In this document: piece by piece, positions 11,251-22,507 of the stretch
Layout: every line of letters starts with the position of its first letter
How positions within the stretch are numbered: position 1 is the stretch's first letter
Origin: Megascapheus bottae
Lineage: Eukaryota; Chordata; Mammalia; Rodentia; Geomyidae
Length of the DNA: 64,000 bases
Assembly: GCA_024803745.1 (NCBI GenBank)
Contig: JANJXV010000043.1
Coordinates: 4,981,518 to 5,045,517 of the forward strand
Reading direction: 5' to 3'
Position numbers and translations under genes: made by a program
The notes under the pieces: model-generated
Seen by the model: only the letters and a program-made list of their open reading frames with translations
Database searches by the model: none
Told to the model about the DNA's origin: nothing

Positions 11251-12430
11251 TTTTCCTTTGTATGTGCAAGGTTTATTTAGCTCACAAACTCCTTGGTAAA
11301 TACATTGGGCTCTATGATCTTGTATACAAATGTATTCATTGATATATGGTAGATTCCAGAAGATCTGAAATGGTGTAATTCCATAGAAAGGCAAAATCAA
11401 TGTTCTGAGAAATAAACACCAGGAAGTGGGAACTGGACAGGATTGGAGTGGCATCAAGTGGTAGATGAAGAGGAGAAGATGGGGAAAATGCAAACAAGCA
11501 TCCAAGGTATATCCTACAAAATTATGAAGAGTGAGTGAAGGTGTGAGTAGGGGATGGTGACAATATTGGAGGGGTGACATTGATCGAAATATATTCATAA
11601 ACCGCAGAGACTGCTTACTATTCTTTATAGGTGCTATGTTACTGAGTCTTATGGTAGGACAGTATGTTTACAAGACAGGAACATTGATGGGTTTTGCCTA
11701 TAATAAAGCTTTAACTTGAGCGAAAACAACAAAAGAAATGAAAACTAACGAGTATTACACTACCACATCAAATACCTGCCTCAAAGTTTCTGAAGGCTAA
11801 GACCAATTGTCCCACACAGCAATGAGAACAAGAAAACTTCAAATTCAAGACGAATTGCGCTCTGCATGAGGTGCCAAACTAACCATTCTATGCTAATAGT
11901 GATCAGTTCAGCAGAGACTCTACTAACCCCAGCTTCTCTTTGCTGTGTCCTAGAGCCCTGGATAGTGGGTGGGTGGTTGTGTGAGACATTCCCAGCTCCC
12001 TCTACTTCATTCTGCAGAACATCCAACTGGACCCAGGAAACCAAGCCAGATAGGTTGTGTAAACTAGCTCAGAAGGAGCTCCCTCCCACCTACTCAGCTG
12101 GCTTTCTACCCCACCAGAAGCAACCAGGCCCCAGGACAGCACATCATGGGGCAAGGGAATCTTGATGCCTGTCTTTGACACAGGGGGCCAAGAGGAGAAG
12201 AAAGTGGTGCCTGGGGGGTTATGGGGAAGGCATGGCTGGAAGGCCAGGAGAGGTGCATGTTGCGAGACTCCTAGCTGGGACACCAGGGCGTGGCTGCCAT
12301 GAGAGAGGGAGGAGCTTACAGGTGGAGCTGTCAGAAGGGAAGGGACAGCCAGGACAGTTTCATAAGGGTCTGAAAACCAAGGTTCCAGTCAAACTGGGCA
12401 AAAAGTACAGGGGCATGTTATCTCCACAGA
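11251..12430. other. Intergenic, nothing recognised
   Basis: AT-rich then GC-richer unique-looking sequence. No gene model could be supported on either strand. Confidence 0.4.
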
Positions 12431-12434
12431 ACTT

Positions 12435-12580
12435 AGCTCCCCTCGGGGGCCCTACTGGTAGAGTACTTGCCTAGAATGCACAAACACCAATTTGATTCCT
12501 TGCAACCACATACATAGAAAAGCTAGAAATGGACCTGTGACTTAAGTGGTAAAGCAAATGAGCATAAGCCAAGAAAGACA
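12435..12580 (+). mobile_element. ID-like SINE
   Basis: TACTGGTAGAGTACTTGCC (A-box type), a B-box-like TTTGATTCC and the CCACATACATAGAAAA block identify the tRNA-derived SINE. The tail grades into a GA repeat. Confidence 0.8.
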
Positions 12581-12583
12581 GAA

Positions 12584-12585
12584 AC

Positions 12586-12650
<65 letters not shown>
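12584..12650. repeat. (GA)n microsatellite
   Basis: About 30 GA units with few interruptions, at the tail of the preceding SINE. Confidence 0.95.
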
Positions 12651-12652
<2 letters not shown>

Positions 12653-12799
12653 CAGAAATCAGAGGAGCATATAATAAAACAGAAATCTTTGCCTGAATTC
12701 ATACAGTGTCTGAAAACTATTGTGGATATTCTCTTTGTCTCCTCTTCAACAGTTTGTGGGTTTTTGTTTTTAACTTAATATTTTACTAACTTTTTATTT

Positions 12800-13027
12800 T
12801 GATCATCATAGGACTTGAACTCAGGGCCTGGGTGCTGTCCTTGGGATTTATTGCTCAAGACTAAATCTCTCCCACTTTGAGACAGGAGGCAACTTCAGGT
12901 TTTCTGGGAGTTCGTTGAAAACAAGAGTCCCTCGATCCTTCCTAATGAGCTGGCTTTGAACCATAATCCTCAGATCTCAGCCTCCTGAGAAGCTAGGATG
13001 ACAGGCATAAGCCACCAGCACACAGCT
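12800..13027 (-). mobile_element. SINE, B1/ID dimer
   Basis: On the plus strand: GGACTTGAACTCAGGGCCTG, then AATCCTCAGATCTCAGCCTCC and AGCTAGGATGACAGGC, the reverse of the dimer consensus. Confidence 0.85.
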
Positions 13028-13157
13028 TTATTCAACTTTAGAGTTTCCTGATGAATTAACCATTCTGAGCACATTTTATTTTGTTTATTCCAGTTTCAAC
13101 AAATAATGAAAACTCCACCTTATAAAAATAGAAAACAATAGTACAGACATCAATTCT

Positions 13158-13236
13158 TTTTTAATACCTTTTTATTGTAATTAATAGAAGGGTTACATCA
13201 TATTTGCCAGACAGAAGGGGCAATACTTAACAAAGA
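13158..13236 (-). mobile_element. 79-bp L1 3'-end insertion
   Basis: A reverse L1 tail (TTTTTATTGTAATTAATAG) is flanked by a 15-bp duplication with one mismatch, ACAG[A/G]CATCAATTCT, at 13143-13157 and 13237-13251. Extreme 5' truncation. Confidence 0.85.
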
Positions 13237-13419
13237 ACAGGCATCAATTCTGAAGATATTGCATCTGTTGTATAAACTATTTCTGTAGATTCCTCATGAA
13301 ATATTTTATAGGACAGAACTGTGTCCATGAAGAAAACATGAACCAATTCAGCAGTGAAATTCAGTATGGAAAATGTTGAAAATGAACTATACAATTTGAG
13401 AGGACTCGATTCCAGGAGG

Positions 13420-13535
13420 GAAAAGACTGGGAGAAAATGAGGGAGGAGATGATACTGCTCAAGAAGAAATGCACTCAATTCCTGAGTTACATAACCTTCA
13501 CCCCTCTGTACATCACCTTTACAATAAAAAAGAAA
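13420..13535 (+). mobile_element. L1 3'-end fragment, older type
   Basis: ACCCCTCTGTACATCACC followed by TTTACAATAAAAAAG matches the older L1 end also seen near 57.85 kb. Confidence 0.6.
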
Positions 13536-13555
13536 AGAACTATGGCCATGAATTT

Positions 13556-13632
13556 GTGTGTGCATGCATGTGTGTGTATGTGTGTATATGTGTGTGTGCA
13601 TGTGTGTGTGTGTGTGTGCATGCGTGCGCACA

Positions 13633-13677
<45 letters not shown>
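13556..13677. repeat. (TG)n microsatellite with CA/CG interruptions
   Basis: About 120 bp of TG units with scattered GCATG and GCGC steps. Confidence 0.95.
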
Positions 13678-13890
13678 AAGTTCTTGGACTTGAAGTTAGG
13701 CTCTGTGCTTTGTTTGCTCAAGATTGGTGTTCTGCTGCTTGAGCCCAAGCTCCTCTTATGCTTTTTGTGCCTTTAGTTGGAGGAAAGAGTCTCACAGATT
13801 GTCCTGGCTGGCTGGCTTCAAACTCTGCTCTCCATATCATAGTCTCCTGACTAGCTAGTAATACAGGTGTGAGCCACCAACAACCAGATT
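13678..13890 (-). mobile_element. SINE, B1/ID dimer
   Basis: TTCTTGGACTTGAAGTTAGG at one end and ACAGGTGTGAGCCACCAAC at the other mark a reverse dimeric SINE. Confidence 0.75.
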
Positions 13891-14269
13891 TTTAGTCTCT
13901 ATTTTCAAAGAGTAAATTGCATTGCAGTGTTGCCATGGACATGGTAATTTCTATGCCTGTTTCTTTCTAGTCTTGTGTACCTTTAAAGTAGAAGCAAATA
14001 CAAGGGCTTCAAGAGCTGTGCAACCAAAAGAAAATTCTAGAGGTTCAGGAAATATCCCATGGAGAATGATTTCAGAAGCTTTGGCCTCAGGTGGTAAATA
14101 CAGCTTACAAATATTCCAACTCAGTAGGCACATGGCCTTTGTTGTCTGTTTAATTTTTTTCTCAAGAGTTTTTTTTCAACAGTTGTCCAAGCAGCAGAGA
14201 AGCTGGCAGTCTCAAAACCGTCACACAGTTCCATCTCCTGAGATTCTAAGATGACCCTGAACTACAGCC

Positions 14270-14655
14270 CTTCATGGTTAGGCGCTTTCTGTCCATGTAC
14301 CAGATCACTGTGCTCAGAAAATCTGCTCATCATCCTGGCTGACATCTCTGATGCCCTCCTCCATACTCCCATGTAGTTCTTCCTCTCCATCCTCTCCTTG
14401 CAGGACATCTGCTTCACCTCCACTACCAAGTTGCTGGCGGACCTCCAGAGTCACAGAAGAACCATCTCCTATGGGGGCTGCCTCACACCAAGGTCTCTGT
14501 TCATCCTTTTTATGTGTGGTGGTAATATGCTTCTGACTGCCATGGCTTTTGTCAGTGTTGTGGCCATTTGTCACACTCCACATTACCAAGTGACCTGCAA
14601 CCCTCATCTCTGTGGCTCCTTAATTTGATGTATTTTCCCTCAGTCTTATTGACTC
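14270..14655 (+). pseudogene. Olfactory receptor pseudogene fragment (family 7-like)
   Basis: Covers roughly TM1 to TM4. Recognisable pieces are [52 protein letters not shown] and VAICHT. A stop replaces the Tyr after HTPM, the DRY-type motif has decayed to FVSV, and the reading ends at a stop near 14625. Both ends of the receptor are missing, and a SINE-like sequence follows. Confidence 0.88.
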
Positions 14656-14699
14656 CTGGCTGTACTGTGCCTTACTGTTTGCTCAAAGGCAACTGCACT

Positions 14700-14825
14700 C
14701 CTGGCTTTTCAGTGGCTCATTGGAGGTAACAATCTCATTGACTTTGCCATCCAGGCTGATGTTAAATCTCAGTTCTCAGAAGTATTAGCTAAGATTATAG
14801 GTGTGAGCTACAACATCTGTCTGAT
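14700..14825 (-). mobile_element. Diverged SINE fragment, B1-like
   Basis: CAGTGGCTCATTGGAGGTAAC, TCAGTTCTCAGAAG and TAAGATTATAGGTGTGAGC follow the reverse dimer pattern. Confidence 0.5.
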
Positions 14826-14861
14826 AACTTTATTGTTTGATTAACTTTTTGCCTTTCACAT

Positions 14862-14867
14862 TGCGTG

Positions 14868-14912
<45 letters not shown>
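14862..14912. repeat. (GT)n microsatellite
   Basis: About 25 GT units. Confidence 0.95.
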
Positions 14913-14914
<2 letters not shown>

Positions 14915-14988
14915 GCAGATATTTTATTGGTGAGTAGTAGAGAAAGATATGCTGGACTTTGGACACCCATTTATTCATTTTCTTTCTT

Positions 14989-15178
14989 TTTTGCCAGTTG
15001 TGGGGATTGAACTCAGGGCCTGAGCATTATCTTTGGACTTTTCTCAAGGTTAGAGCTCTACCACTTGAGCCACAGCAGCACTTTGAGGTTTTTTCTGTGT
15101 GGGTGCTTCCGAGGAATCAAACCGGGTCTTCATGCGTCTTAAGCAGCACTCTTATCACTAGGCCAAACTCCCAGCCCT
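14989..15178 (-). mobile_element. ID-like SINE
   Basis: Reverse element from GCCAGTTGTGGGGATTGAAC to CACTAGGCCAAACTCCCAGCC. Confidence 0.9.
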
Positions 15179-15689
15179 GGACATCCATTTTTCTATTACT
15201 CATCTTCCATCTCTAATACTAGAAAATCCACAGAGACTGAGATAGCACAGACTGATTTGTGTAATTATGTGCATTTTGCCTTGATCCACTGAGGAGAAAA
15301 AAACAGTTACTAATTAGCCTGTCTTTTTAGTCTGTGATTTTTGTAGTCCAGTCTACATTTGTTCTTCTCCTCCTTGGCTGGATCTCTGCATTCAGAAGCG
15401 TCTTAGTGAATTTGTTTTTAATTGTATTAGGTACAGCACGCATGGGAGATCATTCAGAGCTAGATGTGTTGGCCCAGACCCTACAAAGCAGCTTTGAAAT
15501 TCTGTAAGTTCTGAGGCATAGGAGAGTTAGGAAGGAAAGTGGAAAGAAAATCTTAAAATTTTCTTTATCATCATTCAGGTGGTAGGATTGCAATATCTCA
15601 GGAAGACCATCATGAATACATAATATACAGAGGTATAGATACATACATGACTATATGTGTGTATATGCACATAGATATACATGCATATT

Positions 15690-15896
15690 TCTTTTGTGTG
15701 TACTTGGGACCTGGGTGAAGTCCTGTCATGTTTTCTCTCAGGCGGGTGCTATACCACTTGAGCTACACCACCAAAACTGGTTTTTTGCAGGTTCATTAGA
15801 GATAAGAGTCTCATGGTTGGCTTCCCATTGCAATCCTCAATTCTCAACCTCCTGCGTACCTAGGATTATCATCGTGAGTCACTGGTGCCCAGCTCC
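15690..15896 (-). mobile_element. SINE, B1/ID dimer
   Basis: TACTTGGGACCTGGGTGAAG, GGTTCATTAGAGATAAGAGTC and CACTGGTGCCCAGCT mark a diverged reverse copy. Confidence 0.75.
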
Positions 15897-16132
15897 AGTT
15901 CAGAGATCTTGACTTCAAATGTCTTGACTGACACTGCAGAGGCCACGTTGGAGCAGAGGCAATGTCTTCTTCCATTAGAGCCTCAGTTCTGCTCATCACA
16001 GTGGAGACGTTGATGGAAAAACCTTGGCCATGTCTATAGCATATATATCATGGAAATGCCCTTTTAGTTGTTCTCACTGGGCCTTGTCCATGACGAGCAC
16101 ATACTTCTAATGAGCTACATTTCAAACCCAAG

Positions 16133-16136
<4 letters not shown>

Positions 16137-16171
<35 letters not shown>
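16137..16171. repeat. (TG)n microsatellite
   Basis: About 17 TG units. Confidence 0.95.
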
Positions 16172-16174
<3 letters not shown>

Positions 16175-16275
16175 CTTTTGACAAGACCTTACCATGTAGC
16201 CTAGGCTGGCCTTAGACTTGTGTTCCCTCCTGCTTCTTCTTTCAAAGTGCTGGAATGATAAACTGTAGGTACTTC
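16172..16275 (-). mobile_element. B1 (7SL-derived) SINE monomer
   Basis: Reverse B1 hallmarks are CCATGTAGCCTAGGCTGGCC and CAAAGTGCTGGAATGATAAA. This is the classic rodent B1 form and differs from the dimers elsewhere in the window. Confidence 0.75.
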
Positions 16276-16351
16276 ACATCATGACCACTGAATGCATCTC
16301 CTTTTGTAGGAAGGCGTTACAGGAAAACCATGAAGTGGTCCAATCACCAGG

Positions 16352-16353
<2 letters not shown>

Positions 16354-16404
<51 letters not shown>
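16354..16404. repeat. (CA)n microsatellite
   Basis: About 25 uninterrupted CA units. Confidence 0.95.
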
Positions 16405-16405
<1 letters not shown>

Positions 16406-16754
16406 GGTAAGAGGCACACTGTTTTCATTCTAAACTGTCCATTTAATCTCAGTATTAGTTAATGCCAGTCCAGTTCAACTATTGTAATATTAAAAGGATA
16501 TTCCATTCCCTTTTTAAAGTGACTTAAGATCTATTTTATACTTAAGTTGTCTTTATATATCTGATGTATGCTTACAAGAAGGAGAGCAGGAAAACCATTA
16601 ATGACTTTCATGTAAACTGGTTTTGCCCCAATTAAGAAAAAATTGGGGTACTAAGTATAAATTATTCGCATGTCACTATTCCCATTCAAAGCATAAAGAG
16701 CGAGGGATATTTTATTTCTTTTTGTATTTCAGTGTATTTTATTGGTTTTTCTTT

Positions 16755-17722
16755 TTAAGTGTTTGGAGACATACTCACACAAAAACTGTAACCACTGCCA
16801 CAGAATTCTTCCTCCTGGGGCTCTCAGAGGATCCTGAACTCCAGCTTGTCCTTTTTGCGCTCTTCCTGTCCATGTACCTGTTCACAGTGCTTGGAAATCT
16901 GCTCATCATCCTGGCCATCACCTCTGACCCCCACCTCCACATCCCCATGTACTTCTTCCTCTCCAATCTGTCCTTGATTGACATCGGCTTCACCTCCACC
17001 ACCGTCCCTAAGTTGCTGATGAACCTGCAGAGTCACAGCAGATCCATCTCCTATGGGGGCTGCCTCACCCAGATGTCTCTTTTCATCACTTTTACATGTA
17101 CAGATTCTATGCTTCTGACTGCTATGGCCTATGACAGCTTCGTGGCCATCTGTCACCCCCTGCATTATTCATGCATCATGAACCCTCGTCTCTGTGTCTC
17201 CTTACTTTGGGTGTCTTTCACACTTGGTCTTTTGGAATCCCTGCTACACAATCTGATTGTCTTACAGCTTACCTGCTTCAGTGGACATTGCTAATTTCTT
17301 CTGCCACCCTTCCCAGCTGCTTCACCTGGCCTGTACCGACAGCTTCAGCAATGAGATAGCCATGTGTGTTATTGGCATCCTGTTTGGAGTTCTCCCTGCC
17401 TCAGGCATTCTCTTCTCCGACTGTCAAATTCTGTCCTCAATTTGAAAATCCCATCTGCAGGGGGGAAGTACAACGCCTTCTCCACCTGTGGCTCTCACTT
17501 GTCCATAGTGAGCTTTTTTATGGCACAGGACTGGGGGAGTACTTTGGTTCAGCTCTGTCAACATCCCCCAGAAACCATGTGGTGGCCTCAGTGATGTATG
17601 CTCTGGTCACTCCCCTGCTGAACCCCTTCATCTACAGCCTGAGGAACAGGGACATTAGCAGAGCCCTGGAGAGATTCCACACCCGGGCATTCTCCGTGTT
17701 TGCTCCTGCAGCTTCCAGGTAG
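16755..17722 (+). pseudogene. Olfactory receptor pseudogene (family 7-like), near full length
   Basis: [51 protein letters not shown] and [12 protein letters not shown] are all readable in the first frame, which ends at 17292. The frame then shifts to give NFFCHPSQLLHLAC, shifts again near 17445 to [14 protein letters not shown], and again near 17540 to give [15 protein letters not shown]. No in-frame family start Met is seen before TEF. The TM3 end motif reads AYDSF instead of AYDRF, losing the arginine that contacts G protein. At least three frameshifts make it a pseudogene. Confidence 0.92.
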
Positions 17723-17769
17723 GAAATTAATTGGAAAAGTTAGAAAACCACATACGTTAAAATAAGAAA

Positions 17770-17882
17770 AAGCCAGAAGTGGTGCTGTGGCATAAGTGGC
17801 AGAGCTCTAACCTTGAGGAAGCCTAAGGACAGTGTTCAGGCCCTGAATTCAAGCTGCAGAACTGGCACACAAAAATAAAAAA
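17770..17882 (+). mobile_element. ID-like SINE tail fragment
   Basis: GCCAGAAGTGGTGCTGTGGC through CCCTGAATTCAAGC; the 5' half is missing. Confidence 0.8.
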
Positions 17883-17934
17883 GGAAAAAATCGCCTTTTC
17901 TTTCCCATTCTTTCTTACTTTTTGTTTGTTGTTT

Positions 17935-18135
17935 TTAGCAGTCCTTAAAATCTGGCTCTGGGTGCTGTCCCTGAGTTTTACTCAAGACGAAATCACTCAG
18001 GCTTGAGCCACAGCCTCCCTTCTGGATTTTTCTGAGTAGTTTCTTGAAAATAAAAGTCTCACATGACTTTCCTGCTTCGGCTGGATTCAAGCCACAATCC
18101 TCAGATTTCAGTTTTCTGAGTAGGTAGTGTTCCAG
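17935..18135 (-). mobile_element. SINE, B1/ID dimer
   Basis: CTGGGTGCTGTCCCTGAG, TTGAGCCACAGCCTCC and CACAATCCTCAGATTTCAG follow the reverse dimer order. Confidence 0.8.
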
Positions 18136-18582
18136 GACGGAACCGTAGATGCCGTCTCCCTCCAGCCCTTTAGTCTGATTCTTCCAGTATAGTCTGATTC
18201 TTCCAGGCTGTATGAACCATACTGTGTTCTCTTTCTGTCAGGGATGTGTGAATTAGGAAGCTCCTATATGACATTGCTTTCTCCATTGCCAGTATCCATA
18301 TTAAGCCTCCCTGGAGCCAAAGGATATTGATTTATGTTGAATGGAGAAAGGAATAGGAGCTGAATACACTGATTGTGATCCAGTAGAGACAAAGCATTAT
18401 CCTGAAGAACACGGGGAGGACTGGTTATTGGCAAAAGTGATTCTTCATGAGGAAAACCAGTTTAATAGAATACCAGCATGCAACACTTAAGCTGTGATAA
18501 TCATGATTACGCTGGACACAGGTGGCTGCATCCTGGGCAGGACAGTCCAGAGTCTAATCGCCAACCAACCCCAAAAAGTCAG
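18136..18582. other. Intergenic, nothing recognised
   Basis: No gene or repeat recognised. Confidence 0.35.
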
Positions 18583-18695
18583 AAATGAAGCTGTAGACTC
18601 AACTGGTAGAGTGCCAGCCTTGAACAAAGTATCTCATGCACACTGCCAGACCCTAAACTTAAGCTCCACTACTGGTACAACAACAACAAAAACCA
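18583..18695 (+). mobile_element. ID-like SINE tail, diverged
   Basis: CAACTGGTAGAGTGCCAGCC, then CCCTAAACTTAAGCTCC and a CAACAACAACAAAAA tail. Confidence 0.6.
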
Positions 18696-19324
18696 TGATT
18701 TGTTGTCCATGGTCACCACAGAGTGTCATTCTGTACTCTCCTTGACTTTCGTACTCCTTTGTGAAATCATAGACAATAGCATCTATCATGGCCTAAAATG
18801 GTTACATACATTGCTTCCTATGAACTCCAGTGGGAAGAGGGTGGGGTTCGTAAGGATGCATATGGGGAAGAAAGTCACCACAATATCCTGGATGAGCGAG
18901 GAGGAGTGCTGCAATGCAAGGATATGAGTTATGTATTGAATGTAATTTCTGTCATATGATCTACATATGATGTTTCCGGAGTATATGTTTGAAGTTACTT
19001 GTAGCATTATTGCTGTTGTTGTCATTACTTGTCAAAAATTAACATTAAAATGAATAAACATGCCAATTATTAAATGTGAATTATTAAACTTAAAAATCAA
19101 AAAAACATCTAGTATTAAAATAAAGTAAATGATCTTGTGAAATTAACTACAGATCATTAGGTAGAGAAGAATGAAGAGATAGGTGGGCAATAAAGATAGA
19201 AGTTGTTATTGGTCACAATTCATCGTACTTATAACCTGGGATGCCGAATTGAAACCTCTTTGTACAACCATATCATGATGACAATGATGATCCTTTGCAT
19301 TGCTCCTTAAAAATACTAACTTTT
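18696..19324. other. Intergenic, AT-rich, nothing recognised
   Basis: No gene or repeat recognised. The short open frames have no family features. Confidence 0.35.
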
Positions 19325-19875
19325 TCTATGCTGCTGTCAGAAAAAACAACATTGACTCATTTGTAAGTAAATGGAAAGACTTAGAAAAAATCATATTAAG
19401 TGAAGTAAGCCAGACGCAAAGGAACTTAGGCTCAATGGTTTCCCTCATTTGTCATAATCAGTAGAAACCTTGGGCTCTCCTAGCAGAGATCTACAATAGA
19501 ACAAAACCTTGATACATAAGGCCATATAGTATGACGCTAAATGAAAGGACCTCCAGGATATTGAAACAAAAGTCATATAATGAATGACTGTTGTCCTTAA
19601 TGTACTATGTTATCTCTCATCTCTTTTGCTGTCCCTTCGGTATCTCATATTGTTACAGTATCTCACTTTGTTGCCTGATATATTGAATTTATTTGTATTT
19701 AGTTATTTGAAATTGAATAGGGAAGGGGGGAAAACCAAGACGGGAGGTTGGGGGGGGAGGGTAATGGGTACCAAGACATGTGAAAGGGTATCAATGTATG
19801 TGAATTAATGCACCTTCCATCTGGCAAATATCATGTAACCCTTTTATTAATTACAATAAAAATATTTTTTAAAAA
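19325..19875 (+). mobile_element. 5'-truncated L1 3' end
   Basis: Starts in the last codons of ORF2 (CTATGCTGCTGTCAG; AAATGGAAAGACTTAG), runs through the G-rich 3' UTR tract near 19740 and ends TTAATTACAATAAAAATA. Confidence 0.9.
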
Positions 19876-20299
19876 CATACTTTTTTTGAATGAGAATGTA
19901 AAAATAAGTCGCCCCTATCAATTATGTCTATTATGTCAAACACATCTCTTAGGACAATCATTTTAAGATTGCGGATCAAACTATTTTAACATGTATATGG
20001 AGGAAAATTAATATTTATCTCCCATATATACCAAAATGCTCAGTGGTGGGCTTTGTGGAAATGACTTTTAACCTGTAACGTTAAACTTGCAGTACATACA
20101 CAATATGCCTATATTTCTACATCAGCTCTCAAAATGCTTGATAAAAATGGGAGAAATGAAGTATGTAGTTACTGTTGGAGTTTACATTTTTCTTTAAAAA
20201 AGCATTCTATCATCATAGAAATGGTGAGGTTATTGCAGATGATGCTAGTGCACAGAGCAATTTGAAACTAAAATGGTCCCAGGCCAATACAGAAGTCTG
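19876..20299. other. Intergenic, nothing recognised
   Basis: AT-rich unique-looking sequence with no supported feature. Confidence 0.35.
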
Positions 20300-20400
20300 T
20301 CTAAAATTTGAACCAGTACTAGGGCTTGTACTCAGGGTCTAGGCATGGTACCTTAACGTTTTCACTCAAAGTTAGCAATTTCCTCCTTCAACTACAGATT
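20300..20400 (-). mobile_element. Diverged SINE fragment
   Basis: CTAGGGCTTGTACTCAGGGTC followed by TTTTCACTCAAAG resembles the reverse ID-like tail. Confidence 0.5.
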
Positions 20401-20484
20401 TCCTTGTAGCTTTAAATAGGGTTTCCATATTTTACCTGGAGATTCACATTCAGATTCACACACCCATGCTTCTTTTTTTAATTG

Positions 20485-20700
20485 TTCATGGTGCTTGAAC
20501 TTGAGGCCTGGGCAATGAGTCTCAGCAGTCTTGCTCAGGACTAGCCATCTACCAATTTGAGCCACAGCACCACTTCCAGTGTTCTGTTGGTTAATTTCAG
20601 TAAGAGGCTCAGGGGCTTTCCTTCCCATGCTGGTATTGAATCTTATCTTCAGATCCCACCCTCTTAAGTAGCTAGGAGTACAGGCATAAGCCACCAGCCT
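20485..20700 (-). mobile_element. SINE, B1/ID dimer
   Basis: GGTGCTTGAACTTGAGGCC at one end and GGCATAAGCCACCAGC at the other mark a reverse copy. Confidence 0.8.
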
Positions 20701-20860
20701 GAACTAACCTGAGCCTTGTAAAATGGGATTTGAGTAAATGCTGCCACTATATTAGTTCATTGGTTAGGAACTGATTGGCTAGACTTCAATCCTCTCAATC
20801 TCTATTCCACAGTTTCAAAGATTATATGTGGGAACCACGAGGCCAAGACTGAGGTATTTT

Positions 20861-20885
20861 GTGTGAGTGTGTGTGTGTGTGTGTG

Positions 20886-20962
<77 letters not shown>

Positions 20963-20966
20963 GAGT
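20861..20966. repeat. Compound (TG)n(GA)n microsatellite
   Basis: TG units switch to about 38 GA units at about 20888, interrupted once by GGGAGA. Confidence 0.95.
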
Positions 20967-21147
20967 CCTGGGCCTTGAACTCAGGGCCTGAGCACGGTCC
21001 TTGGGCTTTCTCAAAGCCAGATCTCTACCGCTTGAGCCACAGAACCACTTCTCGATTTTTTTCTATGTGTATGATACTGAAGAATTGAGCCCAGGTCTTT
21101 GTGCAGGCTAGGCAAGCACTCTATCACTAGGCCAAACTCCCAGCCCC
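20967..21147 (-). mobile_element. ID-like SINE
   Basis: Reverse copy from TGGGCCTTGAACTCAGGGCC to CTAGGCCAAACTCCCAGCCC; its tail is the adjoining GA/TG tract. Confidence 0.9.
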
Positions 21148-21267
21148 TAGGACTGAGTTTTGACAAGTAATATATTTAGTTTAAAGCTAGATGCTAGTGG
21201 TTCTTGTTTGTAATTCATGCTAATTGTTTTAGGACTTTGAATGATGGCCAGACCTTTAGATGACAAG

Positions 21268-21497
21268 CTAGGGGCACCAGGTGCCTGTGGCTCACTCCTG
21301 TAACCCTAGCCACTCAGGATGGTGAGATCTGAGGATTAGGGTTCAAATACAGCTCAGGTAGGAGACTCTGTGATACTTTCACCTCCAAAGGATCATGAAA
21401 CGGCCAGAAATGGAGCTATGACTCAAGTTGTAATGTCCATCCAGCCAAGAGCACTAAAGTTCAAGAAAAGTACCCAGGTCCTGGTTCAACGCCAAGT
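21268..21497 (+). mobile_element. SINE, B1/ID dimer
   Basis: CACCAGGTGCCTGTGGCTCAC, CACTCAGGATGGTGAGATC and GCCAGAAATGGAGC show a forward dimer whose tail is the long CA tract. Confidence 0.8.
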
Positions 21498-21781
21498 GTG
21501 CACACACACACACACAACACACACACACACACACAACACACACATGCACACACACGCACATACACACACAACACACACACATACACACACATACACACAC
21601 AACACACACACAGGCACACACACAAACACACACACAACACACACACAACACACATGCACATGCACACACACACAACACACACATGCACACACACATACAC
21701 ATGCACGCACACACACGCACACCAACATACACACACACGCACACACACATAGACACACACATGCACAACACACACATACAC

Positions 21782-21812
<31 letters not shown>
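21498..21812. repeat. 315-bp interrupted (CA)n minisatellite-like tract
   Basis: CA runs are punctuated by ACAACAC, ATGCAC, ATACAC and GCACAC steps at irregular spacing. All six frames are open for long stretches only because of the repeat; none is a gene. Confidence 0.95.
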
Positions 21813-22080
21813 GGTTGGAGAATCCTACTGCCTAGTGTCCCAGCGTGGTGCTAATGTGGGTATCAAGGCTAAGTGGAAATGGCTTCCACTGAAGTCTCTT
21901 CCCTTGGCTGGAGTAGTGATGTTGATTTGGGGTTTTCTCTCTGAAAAGTGTCCTTCTCACTTTATCTTGAGGAATTTTTCAAAGGAACAAGTTATTCTTA
22001 TTCACTTTGCTGGTTATCTGCATCAGTAAATTTTCTGCCCTGTTATACAGCTTATGTATACATTTTCCTAACAAAAGTTA

Positions 22081-22114
22081 TACACACACGCACACAAACA
22101 CACACACACACACA
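22081..22114. repeat. (CA)n microsatellite
   Basis: Short CA tract with CGCA and AACA interruptions. Confidence 0.85.
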
Positions 22115-22235
22115 AAAGTGGAACTGTGGTACAAGTGGTAGAGTGCTAGCCTTGAGCAAAAAGCACAAGGACATTTTCTTGACCCTTAGTTCGAGTCCTA
22201 GAAATAGTGCAAATAAATAGCATAACCAAAAAAGC
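22115..22235 (+). mobile_element. ID-like SINE tail
   Basis: AGTGGAACTGTGGTACAAG, GGTAGAGTGCTAGCC and a B-box-like TAGTTCGAGTCC. Confidence 0.75.
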
Positions 22236-22254
22236 ATCCACCTCACTTTTATTA

Positions 22255-22460
22255 ACCAAGAGCTAGAGGCTCACACCTTTAATCAGAGATATACAGAGGG
22301 CTGGGATCTCTAGATCTGGCCAGACTGTGGCTAGCAAAGCACTTGATCTCATCTATAAAATAAGTATAAAAGATAGATGGCACACCATTTGGTTAGCAAT
22401 CAGAAAGCCCTGTTCAAACCTCAGTATTATGAAAACCAAAAAAAGAAAAGAAAAGAAAAG
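22255..22460 (+). mobile_element. SINE, diverged B1-like
   Basis: AGAGGCTCACACCTTTAATC and GCTGGGATCTCTAGATCTG match the head; the rest is diverged and ends in an AAAAGAAAAG tail. Confidence 0.5.
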
Positions 22461-22507
22461 TAGACAGGAATATATAAAGAAAATTTATATAATAAAAACT
22501 TTACATC

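Noticed and set aside
11239..11598. 119-codon minus-strand frame
   Set aside because: No recognisable family, no coding features and no neighbours supporting it.
14314..14607. 97-codon minus-strand frame
   Set aside because: Antisense shadow of the olfactory receptor fragment.
21454..21811. Long Cys/Val and His/Thr open frames
   Set aside because: Produced only by the CA/TG repeat; no start context or domain.
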